Shown: positions 17,301 through 26,098, counted from the stretch's first letter. The stretch: 39,322 bases of DNA from an uncultured Eubacteriales bacterium (GCA_902786355.1 CADABZ010000016.1:1-39322); one strand, 5' to 3'. Numbers and translations: made by a program. Notes: generated by a model not told the origin, from the letters alone.

Positions 17301-17504
17301 CCAGAAGGAATGGATTATGCGGTTCAGACAGTCATGACACAGTGTGAGCTCTGGACAGATAACGCTGATTTTACAGAATCAAATAGTAGTTCTGCTGATT
17401 TTACACATGTGAAGCACACAACCTACACATATACTCCTGGTGTAGGGCTGGGAATGGTAGCAGAAAAAGCCACAGAATACCATTCAGGAAAGAGTGAAGA
17501 ATAA
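14337..17504 (+). CDS. hsdR: type I restriction endonuclease subunit HsdR
   Basis: 1055 residues, full length, from ATG 14337 with AAAGGAG. The N-terminal PD-(D/E)xK nuclease has D135, E149 and K151 (VLIELKSPS). The SF2 translocase has Walker A TQGSGKS at 288-294, DEAH at 388-391, and a later helicase motif region near AIARVNRVFED. A helical C-terminal region binds the HsdM/HsdS core. HsdR cleaves unmodified DNA after ATP-driven translocation. It lies outside the invertible segment and so is unaffected by switching. Confidence 0.95.
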   Translation: MSGFYTEADYENSIIELFQNMGYRYEYGPNIERDFYDPLYETELVTALQRLNPEMPDDAISDALYKLKNFENADLVQKNAVFMDYIQHGVEVRYFVKGEERSGLVYLVDYKNPDNNSFIAVNQWTFVENSNKRPDVLLFLNGLPVVLIELKSPSREETDASEAYTQIRNYMHEIPSMFIYNCICVMSDHLTSKAGTITSGEDRYMEWKTKDGNYENTQYAQFDTFFEGIFEKNRLLDIIKNFICFSNEGLKRFKILAGYHQYFAVNKAIESTKHATQTDGKGGVFWHTQGSGKSLSMVFYAHRLQEALDSPTIVVLTDRNDLDDQLYGQFAKCKDFLRQEPIHAESRAHLKSLLDGRQANGIIFTTMQKFEESEEALSERRNIVVMADEAHRGQYGLKEHIDAETGRIKVGTARIIRNSLPNATYIGFTGTPISMKDRNTREVFGDYIDVYDMTQAVEDGATRPVYYESRVINLKLDEATLKLIDAEYDLMANNADPDVIERSKKELGQMEAILGNEQTIASLVDDILNHYENYRENLLTGKAMIVAYSRAIALKIYNRILELRPGWTDKVAVVMTESNKDPEEWRKVIGNKRHRDELAKEFKDNNSPLKIAIVVDMWLTGFDVPSLATMYVYKPMQGYNLMQAIARVNRVFEDKEGGLVVDYVGIAAALKEAMNDYTSRDKKNYGDTDVAKVAYPKFLEKLSVCRDLFHGFDYSKFLDGTDLERSKAISGAVNFIVAVDKEREREDFLKEALMLKQSLSLCSSLVEESMRIEAAFFESVRVLVMRLVNQGEGKKISLPEMNERINDLLKQSVKSEGVINLFSDVSEEFSLFDPKFLEEISKMKEKNLAVELLKKLISEQVQIYRRTNVVKSEKFSEIIQSAMNKYLNGMLTNEQVIQELLDLAKQIATAQKEGDKLGLTADELAFYDALTKPQAIKDFYENEELIAITKELADTLRKNRTIDWQKRDSARAKMRMMIKKLLKKHRYPPEGMDYAVQTVMTQCELWTDNADFTESNSSSADFTHVKHTTYTYTPGVGLGMVAEKATEYHSGKSEE

Positions 17505-17558
17505 CGTACAAGCACGAGCTCAATAGCAAATTCTAACGTAAAGCAAACAAAACGAGAC

Positions 17559-19055
17559 ATGATGCATAAAAAAGGCCCGCAATTAAATGATCACACTCCG
17601 AATACAACAAACAGGGATAACCTTGGAATAACTGGAGCCCAGACCACATTGCAGGCCGAATTATGTCCGGTAGTAAACACGGTTACTTATCGTGCATTCT
17701 ACTGGATTTTTTTAACATGGAATTATTATGATTTTTATCAGTATTCAGGAGAAACTGATTTTAGCAGGAACGCTGGCACTCGTTTTAATGAAGATTATGT
17801 CAAGAAGAATGACTATTACTTTGTATTAGGCAATCTGATTAATAATAATCCGGATACGAAAAACCTGGTAGGGATCGAAAAAACTACTAACGACCTTAGT
17901 ACAAATAATTCAGGACCATTTAAGTATAATCGGGATTATTTTGTTTCATATCTCGGTGGAATGCAGTATTACAATGCCGGCTGCAGGACTCTTGGATTTA
18001 CAACAGATACAGATAGTGAAGGAAATCCTATATCCGGGTTGAACAGACTGACAAAGGGGCTTGGAACTGAAATGGGAAAAGCCTTTGAAAAAGTCATTAA
18101 GAATACTGAATATTATAGGAAATATAGGTTCAAAAATACCAAAGTACCAAGGAATGTTCTTGAAGAATTTGGCTCTGTTGTAAGCCTCGACCTAAATGGC
18201 TTTGATGAATGTAAATCCATACTCAGAAGGGAATTGTTTGAGGAGCGATTTAACGAACTTTTGGATAACAAGCATTTAATAGAATCGAAAGACTATTTGA
18301 TATTCCTGTACCGAGACTATCAGATCAAAAATCCAGGGGCAAAGGAAATCCGCAAAGTGTTATATGACTACTTCTCACCAAGAGGTGAATATAAATACGA
18401 CTTTCCAGAATCTTTGAAATATGTGGTTAAAGCGTGGGAAGTCGTGGTAGGACGTCAATACTTCACTACTGCTATAGAGATGGTATGTAAAGCGATGATC
18501 GACTCTCTTGATGTTCCCAAAACGATGGAACAATGGGTCGGTGACCTCATCGATGACTCAAGTTGGGAAAAGGTGGATGTTGATCAAACAATAGAATCAC
18601 TTCTGCCATCATGCAATTTTAATTTTGATGAAAGAGAAAACCTGATTGAGCAGGGCTATCGAAGCGTAAGGGATACAAGCAGAAACTGCGACACAGGAAT
18701 CAGGATCATTCTCTCAGTATACAATAGATTTAAGGATAGGCCAGATATAGAAAACAAGCATCTAAGTATAGGGGGAGAAGTATCTGTAAGCAATCTGATT
18801 GAATTAGTAGATAACTGGAAGGATCGTCCGGTAATAGATTTGCTACAGTACATTATGAGAGAATGGATCGTGTATCAGAATGAAGTGACTGCTCTCGAAA
18901 AGGTCATGAGATCAAGAAGCCTGGATGGCTATATATTTGAAAGGGTGGATGAGAAATATGCACGAACAGGGAAGTACCCTGCAACAGATTTTCAGGGGAT
19001 AAGGCTGATAAATCTCTTACAAATAATGAAGGATCTAGACGTAATAACAGAGTGA
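17559..19055 (+). CDS. uncharacterised 498-residue protein paired with a PLD-fold protein
   Basis: Not recognised with confidence. The N-terminal region (DNLGITGAQTTLQAEL then TYRAFYWIFLTW) has the look of DUF6361-like defence-associated proteins, where a similar D-x-LG...RYY segment opens the protein, but this is a weak resemblance. The rest is helical and charged, with no visible catalytic motif, signal or membrane helix. The ribosome site is weak. The gene follows hsdR by 54 bases and ends one base before the next ATG, so the two form an operon unit. Probable function: partner of the PLD protein in defence (inference). Confidence 0.65.
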   Translation: MMHKKGPQLNDHTPNTTNRDNLGITGAQTTLQAELCPVVNTVTYRAFYWIFLTWNYYDFYQYSGETDFSRNAGTRFNEDYVKKNDYYFVLGNLINNNPDTKNLVGIEKTTNDLSTNNSGPFKYNRDYFVSYLGGMQYYNAGCRTLGFTTDTDSEGNPISGLNRLTKGLGTEMGKAFEKVIKNTEYYRKYRFKNTKVPRNVLEEFGSVVSLDLNGFDECKSILRRELFEERFNELLDNKHLIESKDYLIFLYRDYQIKNPGAKEIRKVLYDYFSPRGEYKYDFPESLKYVVKAWEVVVGRQYFTTAIEMVCKAMIDSLDVPKTMEQWVGDLIDDSSWEKVDVDQTIESLLPSCNFNFDERENLIEQGYRSVRDTSRNCDTGIRIILSVYNRFKDRPDIENKHLSIGGEVSVSNLIELVDNWKDRPVIDLLQYIMREWIVYQNEVTALEKVMRSRSLDGYIFERVDEKYARTGKYPATDFQGIRLINLLQIMKDLDVITE

Positions 19056-19056
19056 A

Positions 19057-21852
19057 ATGGACAACTTTAAAGCACTTGAAGAAATAGAAAAGAGTACGGG
19101 TTATGAAATAGCTCTTATCACCACGTTTAATATCGACGTGGAGTTCTTCGAGCGTTATATAATCAGCAAACTCTACAGCAATGGAATAAGAAAAATCGCT
19201 CTTATCGTTGATGCCAGGGAGCTGAATAAAGGTATCACAGAAATCAGAAAGCCGTCAGTTTTGCTTGGAAAGAAATATTCAGTTAATCCTGTAAGCATAA
19301 CAGGCGCGTATCATCCTAAAATGATACTCCTTCTGGCACAAGATAAAGCTAAGTTGATTATCGCAAGTGCTAATTGTACATATAGCGGGTATATAACAAA
19401 TAATGAGATTTTTAACGCTTTTGAAGTAAATAGCAATGATCTGCATTTTCTTCCGCTAATTCAGGCTGCGGCAAGATTTCTGCTGAAATCATATGAAATG
19501 TCATATGGCCTTGATGACGAATTAATTAGTGAAGTTCAAAGTATATCATATCTAAATCAAACCAATCAGTCAGGTTCGGGAGAAGCTATTCTTTTACATA
19601 ATATGGATACTGGTATTCTGGAGCAGGCTGCACGGTTGATGAGTGATGTGAAGTCTATCGATATCGCGGTGCCGTTTTATGACAATGATCTCAGTGCTTT
19701 GAGCATCGTTCGTGAACGTTTTCCGGATGCGACATTAAATGTATATCTGCAGAATCATAAGAGCAGGTTCAACACAATAAAATCTGCAGGCATTAAGGGC
19801 CTTGCTTTGAAGGTGTTTGATGGTTTTAAAAGTCCAAAATCCAGGTATTTTTATCATGGTAAAGTAATTAGATTCAAATCACCGAAAGAATCCTGGGTAT
19901 TATATGGCAGTGCAAACTGTACTCAAGCAGCTTTACTGAAAACACCGGATCAAGGCGGGAACGTTGAGTGCAATGTCATTGAGAGAGGCAGGGCAAATGA
20001 ATTCGATTATTATTTCGATAACATAATTTTAGAGAAAGATGCCGATGTTGAATGTAATCTGCTGGATATTACAGGGTTTACAAACGAAGAAAAATATCAT
20101 TATAAGTACGGACAGATAGACGGTGATGGAAGTATACGCCTTGTTATAGGCTGCTTAAGTGATCCTCAGGGTCTTATAGTGAGACATGAAGAGTCGGTAG
20201 TAACGTTTAAGTATCATCCGGGGGAACGACATATTATTTGCACGTTAAAAGCAACAGATTTATCATATGTCAGCGACTTATTGACTCTTACCCTTGAAGA
20301 TGGCGAAAACAAATATGAAATCATATGCTGGATACAAAATAAAGCAGAAATTGAACTGAGCAGAACCGCAGACAGTCCTAACAGAACACTCAAAGTATAT
20401 GAATATCCTCAATATAATGAGTTCTATGAGAACTTAATCTCGCTCAGAAAATATCTTGCTCTATGTGTAAGTGAACACCAAAGAAGAGAGGAACTCTCAG
20501 TCTTATTCGGACAAAACAAAAAAGCAGAAGTAGACAAGGAGGATTCTGAAGAGGCACCTGAGGGAATCATAGAATATGTGATACCGCCAAGAATACCAAC
20601 CTCAGAGGAAAGACAAGAATTTGAGAACTATCAAACCGCCAGATCACTTAGCTTGAGTTTCCTCAAAAGACTTCTATCATCCGAAAGCAGTAACGTCACC
20701 CAAAGAAATAATACGGAAGATAAGACCAAGACAGGAGACAGAAACAGGAAGGATGATAGTCAGGAGAAACCTCTTGATAATGAAGAAGAGCAGAAAATTA
20801 TCAGATTTATAAAATCGACTGTTAATGATGTCCTGAACGAAAGGTATATTGAAATTGCTTCAACTGAAGAATATATAAAGGCCATTGCTTTCGTATGCTA
20901 CGCATTTAGCTATATCCCTGAGGGGAGAACAAGCGGGCTGTTTGACCTCAATTATGCAATTACTGCAAGGAATCTCCTTATGCTTGCAGTAGCTGATAAA
21001 AAAGACGAAATTACGGAGGACCAGGCAAAAATCCTTTTGGAATTCTACGTAGTCAATCACTATCTTGAGCATCGCCTGTGTAAGAATTCTGATGAATTTG
21101 AGCCATACATCGCAGATTCAATTAAAGCCTTGAATAAACGATTCCATATCAGGGAGTCTTTGAATCGCTATATTAGTGATAAAACAGTGGATTCTATAGG
21201 TGAAGCTCTGGAAGTATTCGTAGTAAAGAAAAATCTAAGCGATAGTATTTCGGGAATAAGGCCGACTGTTAAAGAAGTTATAAGATATGTTGAGGACTCC
21301 ATCGGGTATAAGACTAAAGAACAATTAGAAGCGCTCATTTATAAAAACCTAGGAGAGACCGCACTGATAGGGATATCAAAAGGAAAGTATTATGTTATCG
21401 GTCAAAGCGACAGTGCAATACTGTGGTTAGGTGAAAATGACTGGTTGATTCAGGAAATTGAAAAACATTGTGCTTATTATCATGACGCTGTCGATTCAGT
21501 TCTTGTTGATGTCAGCAATAACTGCATGGGAACAAAAGGAGATCCCATTAAATCTATTATAATTGAAAAGGTCATAGGCAATTCATACATACAAAGAACG
21601 ATCACCAGAAAATCCGGAAAAAAAGAACCATATGATATTGGCATTAAATCATTCTACGGAAGCTCGAAAAAGAAAGCTATTACAGAACCGGCGGTGGAAT
21701 TGGTTTTGCGGGCAGGCGATACGATAAAACATGTCAAGTGGGGAACTTGCAGTGTATTATCGGTTGCGGATGATAAAATCGAATTATTGCTACCTGATGG
21801 TACAACTAAAAAAGCTGGAAAAGACATGCTTTGGAAATTCATAAAAAAATAG
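19057..21852 (+). CDS. phospholipase-D-fold nuclease-like protein with C-terminal Tudor-like domain
   Basis: 931 residues. Two PLD half-sites are visible in the first 300 residues: H86-x-K88...N106 (YHPK...SANCT) and H267-x-K269...N287 (YHGK...GSANCT), consistent with an intrachain PLD active site as in DNA/RNA-cleaving PLD nucleases. Residues ~490-590 are a charged linker, followed by a helical region. The last ~50 residues (AGDTIKHVKWGTCSVLSVAD) resemble the Tudor-like tail of PcrA/UvrD helicases, suggesting nucleic-acid or RNA-polymerase contact. It is coupled to the previous gene. A role as effector of an anti-phage or anti-plasmid module is inferred from its position after hsdR. Confidence 0.8.
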   Translation: MDNFKALEEIEKSTGYEIALITTFNIDVEFFERYIISKLYSNGIRKIALIVDARELNKGITEIRKPSVLLGKKYSVNPVSITGAYHPKMILLLAQDKAKLIIASANCTYSGYITNNEIFNAFEVNSNDLHFLPLIQAAARFLLKSYEMSYGLDDELISEVQSISYLNQTNQSGSGEAILLHNMDTGILEQAARLMSDVKSIDIAVPFYDNDLSALSIVRERFPDATLNVYLQNHKSRFNTIKSAGIKGLALKVFDGFKSPKSRYFYHGKVIRFKSPKESWVLYGSANCTQAALLKTPDQGGNVECNVIERGRANEFDYYFDNIILEKDADVECNLLDITGFTNEEKYHYKYGQIDGDGSIRLVIGCLSDPQGLIVRHEESVVTFKYHPGERHIICTLKATDLSYVSDLLTLTLEDGENKYEIICWIQNKAEIELSRTADSPNRTLKVYEYPQYNEFYENLISLRKYLALCVSEHQRREELSVLFGQNKKAEVDKEDSEEAPEGIIEYVIPPRIPTSEERQEFENYQTARSLSLSFLKRLLSSESSNVTQRNNTEDKTKTGDRNRKDDSQEKPLDNEEEQKIIRFIKSTVNDVLNERYIEIASTEEYIKAIAFVCYAFSYIPEGRTSGLFDLNYAITARNLLMLAVADKKDEITEDQAKILLEFYVVNHYLEHRLCKNSDEFEPYIADSIKALNKRFHIRESLNRYISDKTVDSIGEALEVFVVKKNLSDSISGIRPTVKEVIRYVEDSIGYKTKEQLEALIYKNLGETALIGISKGKYYVIGQSDSAILWLGENDWLIQEIEKHCAYYHDAVDSVLVDVSNNCMGTKGDPIKSIIIEKVIGNSYIQRTITRKSGKKEPYDIGIKSFYGSSKKKAITEPAVELVLRAGDTIKHVKWGTCSVLSVADDKIELLLPDGTTKKAGKDMLWKFIKK

Positions 21853-21881
21853 GGAAGGGATACTGATTTATTACGATAACT

Positions 21882-22558
21882 ATGAAGAATCACGAATGGA
21901 TAGACGGTAAGCTTCTGCAGACAAACAAGAAATACTCGCAGCTGAAGTTGAAACAGAAGGAAAAGATATACGAGTGGATGTATGCTGCTTTCAGGGATGT
22001 TTTTTTCAACAGAATGGGAGGTTTCCTGGGCAGAAGCAGGACGAGGTCATCCTAGATAAAGTAATGGATAATATCCGTGCAGCAGAGATATGGATCCCGG
22101 AGTACGAGGTAGAGAAGCATTACATAGGAACCAAGAGCAAGCTGTACAAGAGGTATAAGAGAGAATGTGCAAAAGAACAGTCTATATCAGTGACTCTTGA
22201 GCCGCTCGATGTACTTCTGACAGTATGCAAGGTTGAAGACTATTCGCAGATAGATCTGTCACAACCATTTTGCTTTACAGGTGCTACTGATGAGGAGCTG
22301 TCACTTGTGTGTCCGACGAGCATTGTTCCCGAGAATACTACAGATCGTGACGATGGATGGAGAGCATTTCGCATAGTCGGAACACTGGATTTCAGCCTGA
22401 TAGGCATTTTGGCAAGAATTTCCAAGATCCTGGCATCAAATGAGATCGGAATATTTGCACTCTCAACATATAATACGGACTATATACTGACCAAAGAAGA
22501 AAACTACGAGAAAGCATTAAACGTCCTGAAAAACTCAGGCTATATTGTCAAAGAATAG
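21882..22558 (+). pseudogene. ACT-domain protein gene with a frameshift at a T7 run
   Basis: From ATG 21882 the frame reads MKNHEWIDGKLLQTNKKYSQ and on to RDVFF, then fails at TAG in the 22050s. The continuation RFPGQKQDEVILDKVMDN... lies in the -1 frame and runs to 22558. The joint is seven T's at 22000-22006; one more T, or a -1 slip on the U-UUU-UUC heptamer at 22001-22007, joins the frames exactly. The C-terminal ~125 residues are an ACT domain (WRAFRIVGTLDFSLIGIL, then ISTYNTDYIL-like) of the ACT_7 type, which binds small ligands such as amino acids. The N-terminal ~90 residues are unidentified. Either a decayed gene, a phase-variable run, or recoded. Confidence 0.65.
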
Positions 22559-22571
22559 GTGGGAGGTAGTT

Positions 22572-22901
22572 ATGCCAGCAATAGAAATAAAGAAAAGTGA
22601 CTGGAAACTGTTCCGTGAGCGGCTTCCGGGATGGCAGGAAAAGTATATTGAACGGCTGGTAAAAGAGTACTCTGAATATCTTCAGAGTGATGCACCGGCA
22701 TCTACGAAATTCTGGGAGATGGAGAAGAGACTCAAGGAAGACAAGCGACGGCCGGGTGTGCTGCTTTCGCTCGAAAAGAAAAACGTAGATTTTGACTTGA
22801 TGCGCCTGATGAAGGACGGTGCCATAGAGGCGAAAGATCTTGAAGGTTTCAGTCAGGAACTGATTGACCGTGTCATCGAGCTGTATGAAGTGGACTGGTA
22901 A
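22572..22901 (+). CDS. hypothetical helical protein upstream of the WYL regulator
   Basis: 109 residues from ATG 22572 with GGGAGG upstream. The earlier in-frame start at 22545 overlaps the preceding gene and lacks a site. It is charged and helical (WKLFRERLPGWQEKYIERLV then KFWEMEKRLKEDKRRPGVLL). Similar proteins occur beside WYL regulators and DnaQ-like exonucleases in clostridial genomes, sometimes misnamed multidrug transporter; no membrane helix is present here. The C-terminal GFSQELIDRVIEL recurs as a fragment at 24849-24917. Function unknown. Confidence 0.7.
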   Translation: MPAIEIKKSDWKLFRERLPGWQEKYIERLVKEYSEYLQSDAPASTKFWEMEKRLKEDKRRPGVLLSLEKKNVDFDLMRLMKDGAIEAKDLEGFSQELIDRVIELYEVDW

Positions 22902-22954
22902 TAGGGATACAATTATAACAAAGATCTGTTTGAGCATTAGGGGAGACTCATACC

Positions 22955-23974
22955 ATGAATGAAGATAGTATCAAAACAACTGAAAAAGAACATGTCGAGC
23001 CTAATACCATGAAGCGCCGTATGGTTCTCCTATGGAAGCTTTTGTATGACCAGACTGATGAGAACCATCCTGTTTCTACTTACGACATCGTTGACTACAT
23101 GGCGGAGCACGGGATCAAGGTCAGCCGAAAGACTATTAAGCCAGACATCGATCTCATGTGTGACTGCGGCTTCGATATCGTCAAGGTCTCGAGCAAGCCT
23201 AATAAATACTTCTGGGGCAGCAGGGAGTTCCAAGTGCCTGAACTTAAGCTGCTTCTGGATGCAGTTTCCTCATCAAGATTCATTACCAGGAAGAAAAGTG
23301 CTGATCTCAAGCGCAAGATCACCGGTCTTGCCAGTGTCCATCAGAGAAAGCAGCTCAGCAGACACATATACACGACAAGTATTATCAAGCCACGCAATGA
23401 GAACATTTACTACATTGTCGATGCAATTAATGATGCCGTTGAGAATAAGCAGAAGATCAGCTTTAACATAATAGAATTTGACGGGAACAAGAATAAGATC
23501 CTGCGACATGACGGCGAGATTTACTTGCTGAGTCCATATGCGCTGTACTGGAATGACGATTTCTACTATGCTATCGGCTGGAGTGATAAACATGAAGACA
23601 TCGTGGCTCTCAGAGTAGACCGCATGGAAAACCTGCAGGTTCTTGAAGAGAAGGCAGTAAAGAGACCTAAAGACTTCAAAGTGTCAGATTACTCCCATAA
23701 GGTCTTCGAGATGTTCAATGGTGAAGAGACCAGAGTCAAGCTTCAGTGCAAGAATGAACTGATGAAGTATGTCATAGACAGGTTCGGAGACAAGGTAGAG
23801 ACAGAGCCGACTCATGAGGATAAATTCATCTGCTATGTCAATGTCAGGCTCAGCCCTACATTTTATGGCTGGGTATTTGGATTCGGCGGGGATATACGCA
23901 TTCTGGCGCCATCTGAGGCTGTAGAAGAGATAATCGACATGTCACGGAAGATGATAACAGCAGAATCAATGTGA
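22955..23974 (+). CDS. WYL-domain transcriptional regulator
   Basis: 339 residues. An N-terminal DeoR-like winged helix (about 20-90, RRMVLLWKLLYDQTDENHPV then VSRKTIKPDIDLM) precedes a WYL domain (about 150-240) with the LSPYALYWNDDFYYAIGW core, and then a C-terminal extension (WCX-like) with FYGWVFGFGGDIRILAP. WYL proteins sense nucleic-acid or nucleotide ligands and often regulate defence and DNA-damage genes. GGGGAG precedes ATG 22955. Likely co-transcribed with its neighbours. Confidence 0.9.
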   Translation: MNEDSIKTTEKEHVEPNTMKRRMVLLWKLLYDQTDENHPVSTYDIVDYMAEHGIKVSRKTIKPDIDLMCDCGFDIVKVSSKPNKYFWGSREFQVPELKLLLDAVSSSRFITRKKSADLKRKITGLASVHQRKQLSRHIYTTSIIKPRNENIYYIVDAINDAVENKQKISFNIIEFDGNKNKILRHDGEIYLLSPYALYWNDDFYYAIGWSDKHEDIVALRVDRMENLQVLEEKAVKRPKDFKVSDYSHKVFEMFNGEETRVKLQCKNELMKYVIDRFGDKVETEPTHEDKFICYVNVRLSPTFYGWVFGFGGDIRILAPSEAVEEIIDMSRKMITAESM

Positions 23975-23989
23975 TCAAGTTAGAACATA

Positions 23990-24835
23990 ATGGATAGGAT
24001 AGTTGATACATCAAGCATAAAAGACGCAGAGAATTGCAGGTCGTTCGTTGTCTTCGATACTGAGACTACTGGTCTGTATCCTTGGCGTGACAAGATAATA
24101 GAGATAGGCGCTGTTAGATTCCGTGATGGAGAGCCGGTCGAGACTTTTCATTCGATGATTGATCCGGAGATACATATACCGGAGATGATAACGCAGATCA
24201 ATCACATCACTGACGATATGGTTGCCGGAGCTCCGACCGCAGGCGAGGTCATGGCAGCATTTGACGAATTCGCCGGAACTGATGACATTGTCGGCCACAA
24301 TATCGACTTTGACCTCAGATTCATAAAGAGTGCCGGCAGCGCTTTGCCGGATAATAGCCGCAAGTATTTCGACACCGCGGAGCTGGCACGCCAGATAGTC
24401 AAGGGCCCGGACAAGGTCTATGACAAGGAGACCGGCAAGTGGAAGAACGATTACAACTCGCAATATGAAGTGAAGGGGCATAACCTCGGACTCATGTGCG
24501 AGTTTTACGGAATAGAGCATGGCGAGCTGCACAGAGCAGACGTAGATGCTCTTGCAACCGGCAAGCTTCTGGTTGCGATGATGAATGACACTGAGCGGGT
24601 AAGAAAGGCTAAGAGGAACTCAAGAATGGCTAAGGATTTTGAATTCGATATCGTAGAACATATCGGTGTACTGGCCGAGAAGACCAAGGGCTGGAAGAGA
24701 GAGATCAACCTCATTTCCTGGGGTGGAGCAGAACCTAAGATAGATATCAGGGACTGGTCACCTGACCACAGCAAGATGGGTAAAGGCATCAGCCTGACGG
24801 CGGATGAAATAGAGAAGCTGAAAGAATTGCTTTAA
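23990..24835 (+). CDS. DnaQ/PolC-like 3'-5' exonuclease (DEDDh)
   Basis: 281 residues. Exo I is VFDTETTGL with D23 and E25, Exo II is VGHNIDFDLRF, and Exo III is the HRADVDA motif, giving the DEDDh set that cleaves single-stranded DNA or RNA from the 3' end. The domain covers about residues 18-195, followed by ~85 residues without a known motif (RKAKRNSRMAKDFEF...). It begins 15 bases after the WYL regulator, with a weak ribosome site. Probable role in repair or nucleic-acid turnover. Confidence 0.88.
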   Translation: MDRIVDTSSIKDAENCRSFVVFDTETTGLYPWRDKIIEIGAVRFRDGEPVETFHSMIDPEIHIPEMITQINHITDDMVAGAPTAGEVMAAFDEFAGTDDIVGHNIDFDLRFIKSAGSALPDNSRKYFDTAELARQIVKGPDKVYDKETGKWKNDYNSQYEVKGHNLGLMCEFYGIEHGELHRADVDALATGKLLVAMMNDTERVRKAKRNSRMAKDFEFDIVEHIGVLAEKTKGWKREINLISWGGAEPKIDIRDWSPDHSKMGKGISLTADEIEKLKELL

Positions 24836-24848
24836 ATGAGAAACTTAT

Positions 24849-24917
24849 ATGGATCAGGAAAGGTTCAGCCAAGAGCTGATTGACAGGGTCATCGAACTGT
24901 CAAGGGCATTCATGTAA
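24849..24917 (+). pseudogene. 23-residue remnant duplicating the tail of the 22572-22901 protein
   Basis: ATG to TAA frame encoding RFSQELIDRVIELSRAFM, matching GFSQELIDRVIEL at the C-terminus of the hypothetical protein 2 kb upstream. It probably marks an ancestral second copy removed by recombination around the WYL/exonuclease genes. Confidence 0.5.
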
Positions 24918-24938
24918 AAGAGACGTCAAGGAGGACTT

Positions 24939-26054
24939 ATGCAAGATATTATAAAAGATCCTTTTGAAGAATACATAAGACAATCAGACCCTGATAAAAG
25001 AGCACTTGGGTATGCGTGGTATACAGCTATTGGCCTGCAGGATGTTGATGGGCTCAAAACATCTGACTACCTGAGGAAAACGGCCGAGGACAATATCAAT
25101 GGGCATATCACTTTGGCTGATGCAAGCAGACTGATTGAGAGCTATTATGAAGAAACTTCCAATGATGAGCCTGATGACAATAAGGAAGCAGATATAGTAT
25201 CTACGCGGATAGCAAGAATGCTTGCGGAAGATGCATTCACTTTTTCAGTTCCTCAATATATAAGCATTCACAAAAGATTATTTGAGGGCATTTACTCACA
25301 CGCTGGTAAAATACGTGACTACAACATTTCCAAAAAAGAATGGGTACTAGATGGAGATACTGTGCGTTACGGAAACTATTCTGAATTAGAGCAGTTGCTT
25401 GAATACGATATCCGGACAGAAAAGGAATATACGTACAAGTATGATAATATTTCGAACCTGATCAAACATCTTGCAAGATTCATTTCAAGATTATGGCAAA
25501 TACATGCATTCGGAGAAGGAAATACCAGAACTACAGCTGTTTTCTTCATCAAGTATCTGAGATTTGTTGGCTTCGATGTAACTAATGACATATTTGCGAG
25601 ACATTCATGGTATTTCAGGAATGCTCTTGTGAGAGCAAATTATAACAATTATCCTGCAGGTGTAAGTGAGACTACTGAATATCTGGAATTATTCCTGCGA
25701 AATCTACTTCTTAATGAGGATAACGAACTTAAGAACAGATATCTCCATATTAGATGGAACGATGTAAAACAGGACATTGAGGAGACAAAACAGGACATTG
25801 AACCGCAAAAACAGGACATTGAACCATCGAAACAGGACATCTTTATTCCGGATGAAATAGGAAATAAGACAAAACAGCATATTTTGACTTTATTCTATGA
25901 ATATGGGTATGAGAAGTTCTTTGGACGTTCTGAAGTAATGCATCTATTAGGCATCACAGCATCGCCGGCATCAGCCCTGATCAAAAAGATGGTAAATGCA
26001 GGAATAATTTATCCAATCAAAGGTAAAGGGAAAGGCAAGTATTTGTTCAGATAA
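24939..26054 (+). CDS. Fic-domain protein (AMPylase-type) with C-terminal winged helix
   Basis: 371 residues from ATG 24939 behind AAGGAGG. The Fic core spans about 100-260, with active motif HAFGEGNTRT at 189-198 (catalytic H189; the usual HxFx(D/E)GNxR pattern kept). Residues ~270-305 are four KQDIE repeats, a flexible linker. The C-terminal ~60 residues look like a winged helix (RSEVMHLLGITASPASALIK). Fic enzymes transfer AMP or related groups to protein Ser/Thr/Tyr and may act as toxins or regulators. No clear antitoxin gene is adjacent. Confidence 0.9.
   Translation: MQDIIKDPFEEYIRQSDPDKRALGYAWYTAIGLQDVDGLKTSDYLRKTAEDNINGHITLADASRLIESYYEETSNDEPDDNKEADIVSTRIARMLAEDAFTFSVPQYISIHKRLFEGIYSHAGKIRDYNISKKEWVLDGDTVRYGNYSELEQLLEYDIRTEKEYTYKYDNISNLIKHLARFISRLWQIHAFGEGNTRTTAVFFIKYLRFVGFDVTNDIFARHSWYFRNALVRANYNNYPAGVSETTEYLELFLRNLLLNEDNELKNRYLHIRWNDVKQDIEETKQDIEPQKQDIEPSKQDIFIPDEIGNKTKQHILTLFYEYGYEKFFGRSEVMHLLGITASPASALIKKMVNAGIIYPIKGKGKGKYLFR
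25767..25847 (+). repeat. four tandem 21-bp repeats inside the Fic gene
   Basis: AAACAGGACATT recurs at 21-bp intervals (about 25767, 25788, 25809, 25830), encoding KQDIE-type heptads. Copy number could change by slippage without breaking the frame, altering linker length. Confidence 0.8.
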
Positions 26055-26098
26055 CCTTAGTTTTCTGAAAGACTGGAAGGGTACGAGGTATAAGCCAT

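Noticed and set aside
23046-23471. 141-codon plus-strand frame inside the WYL gene
   Set aside because: Shadow of the WYL regulator in another frame; no ribosome site and Ser/Arg-rich composition.
25767-25847. Possible CRISPR-like repeats
   Set aside because: Repeats are only 21 bp apart, in frame inside the Fic gene, with no spacers; no CRISPR array was seen anywhere in the window.
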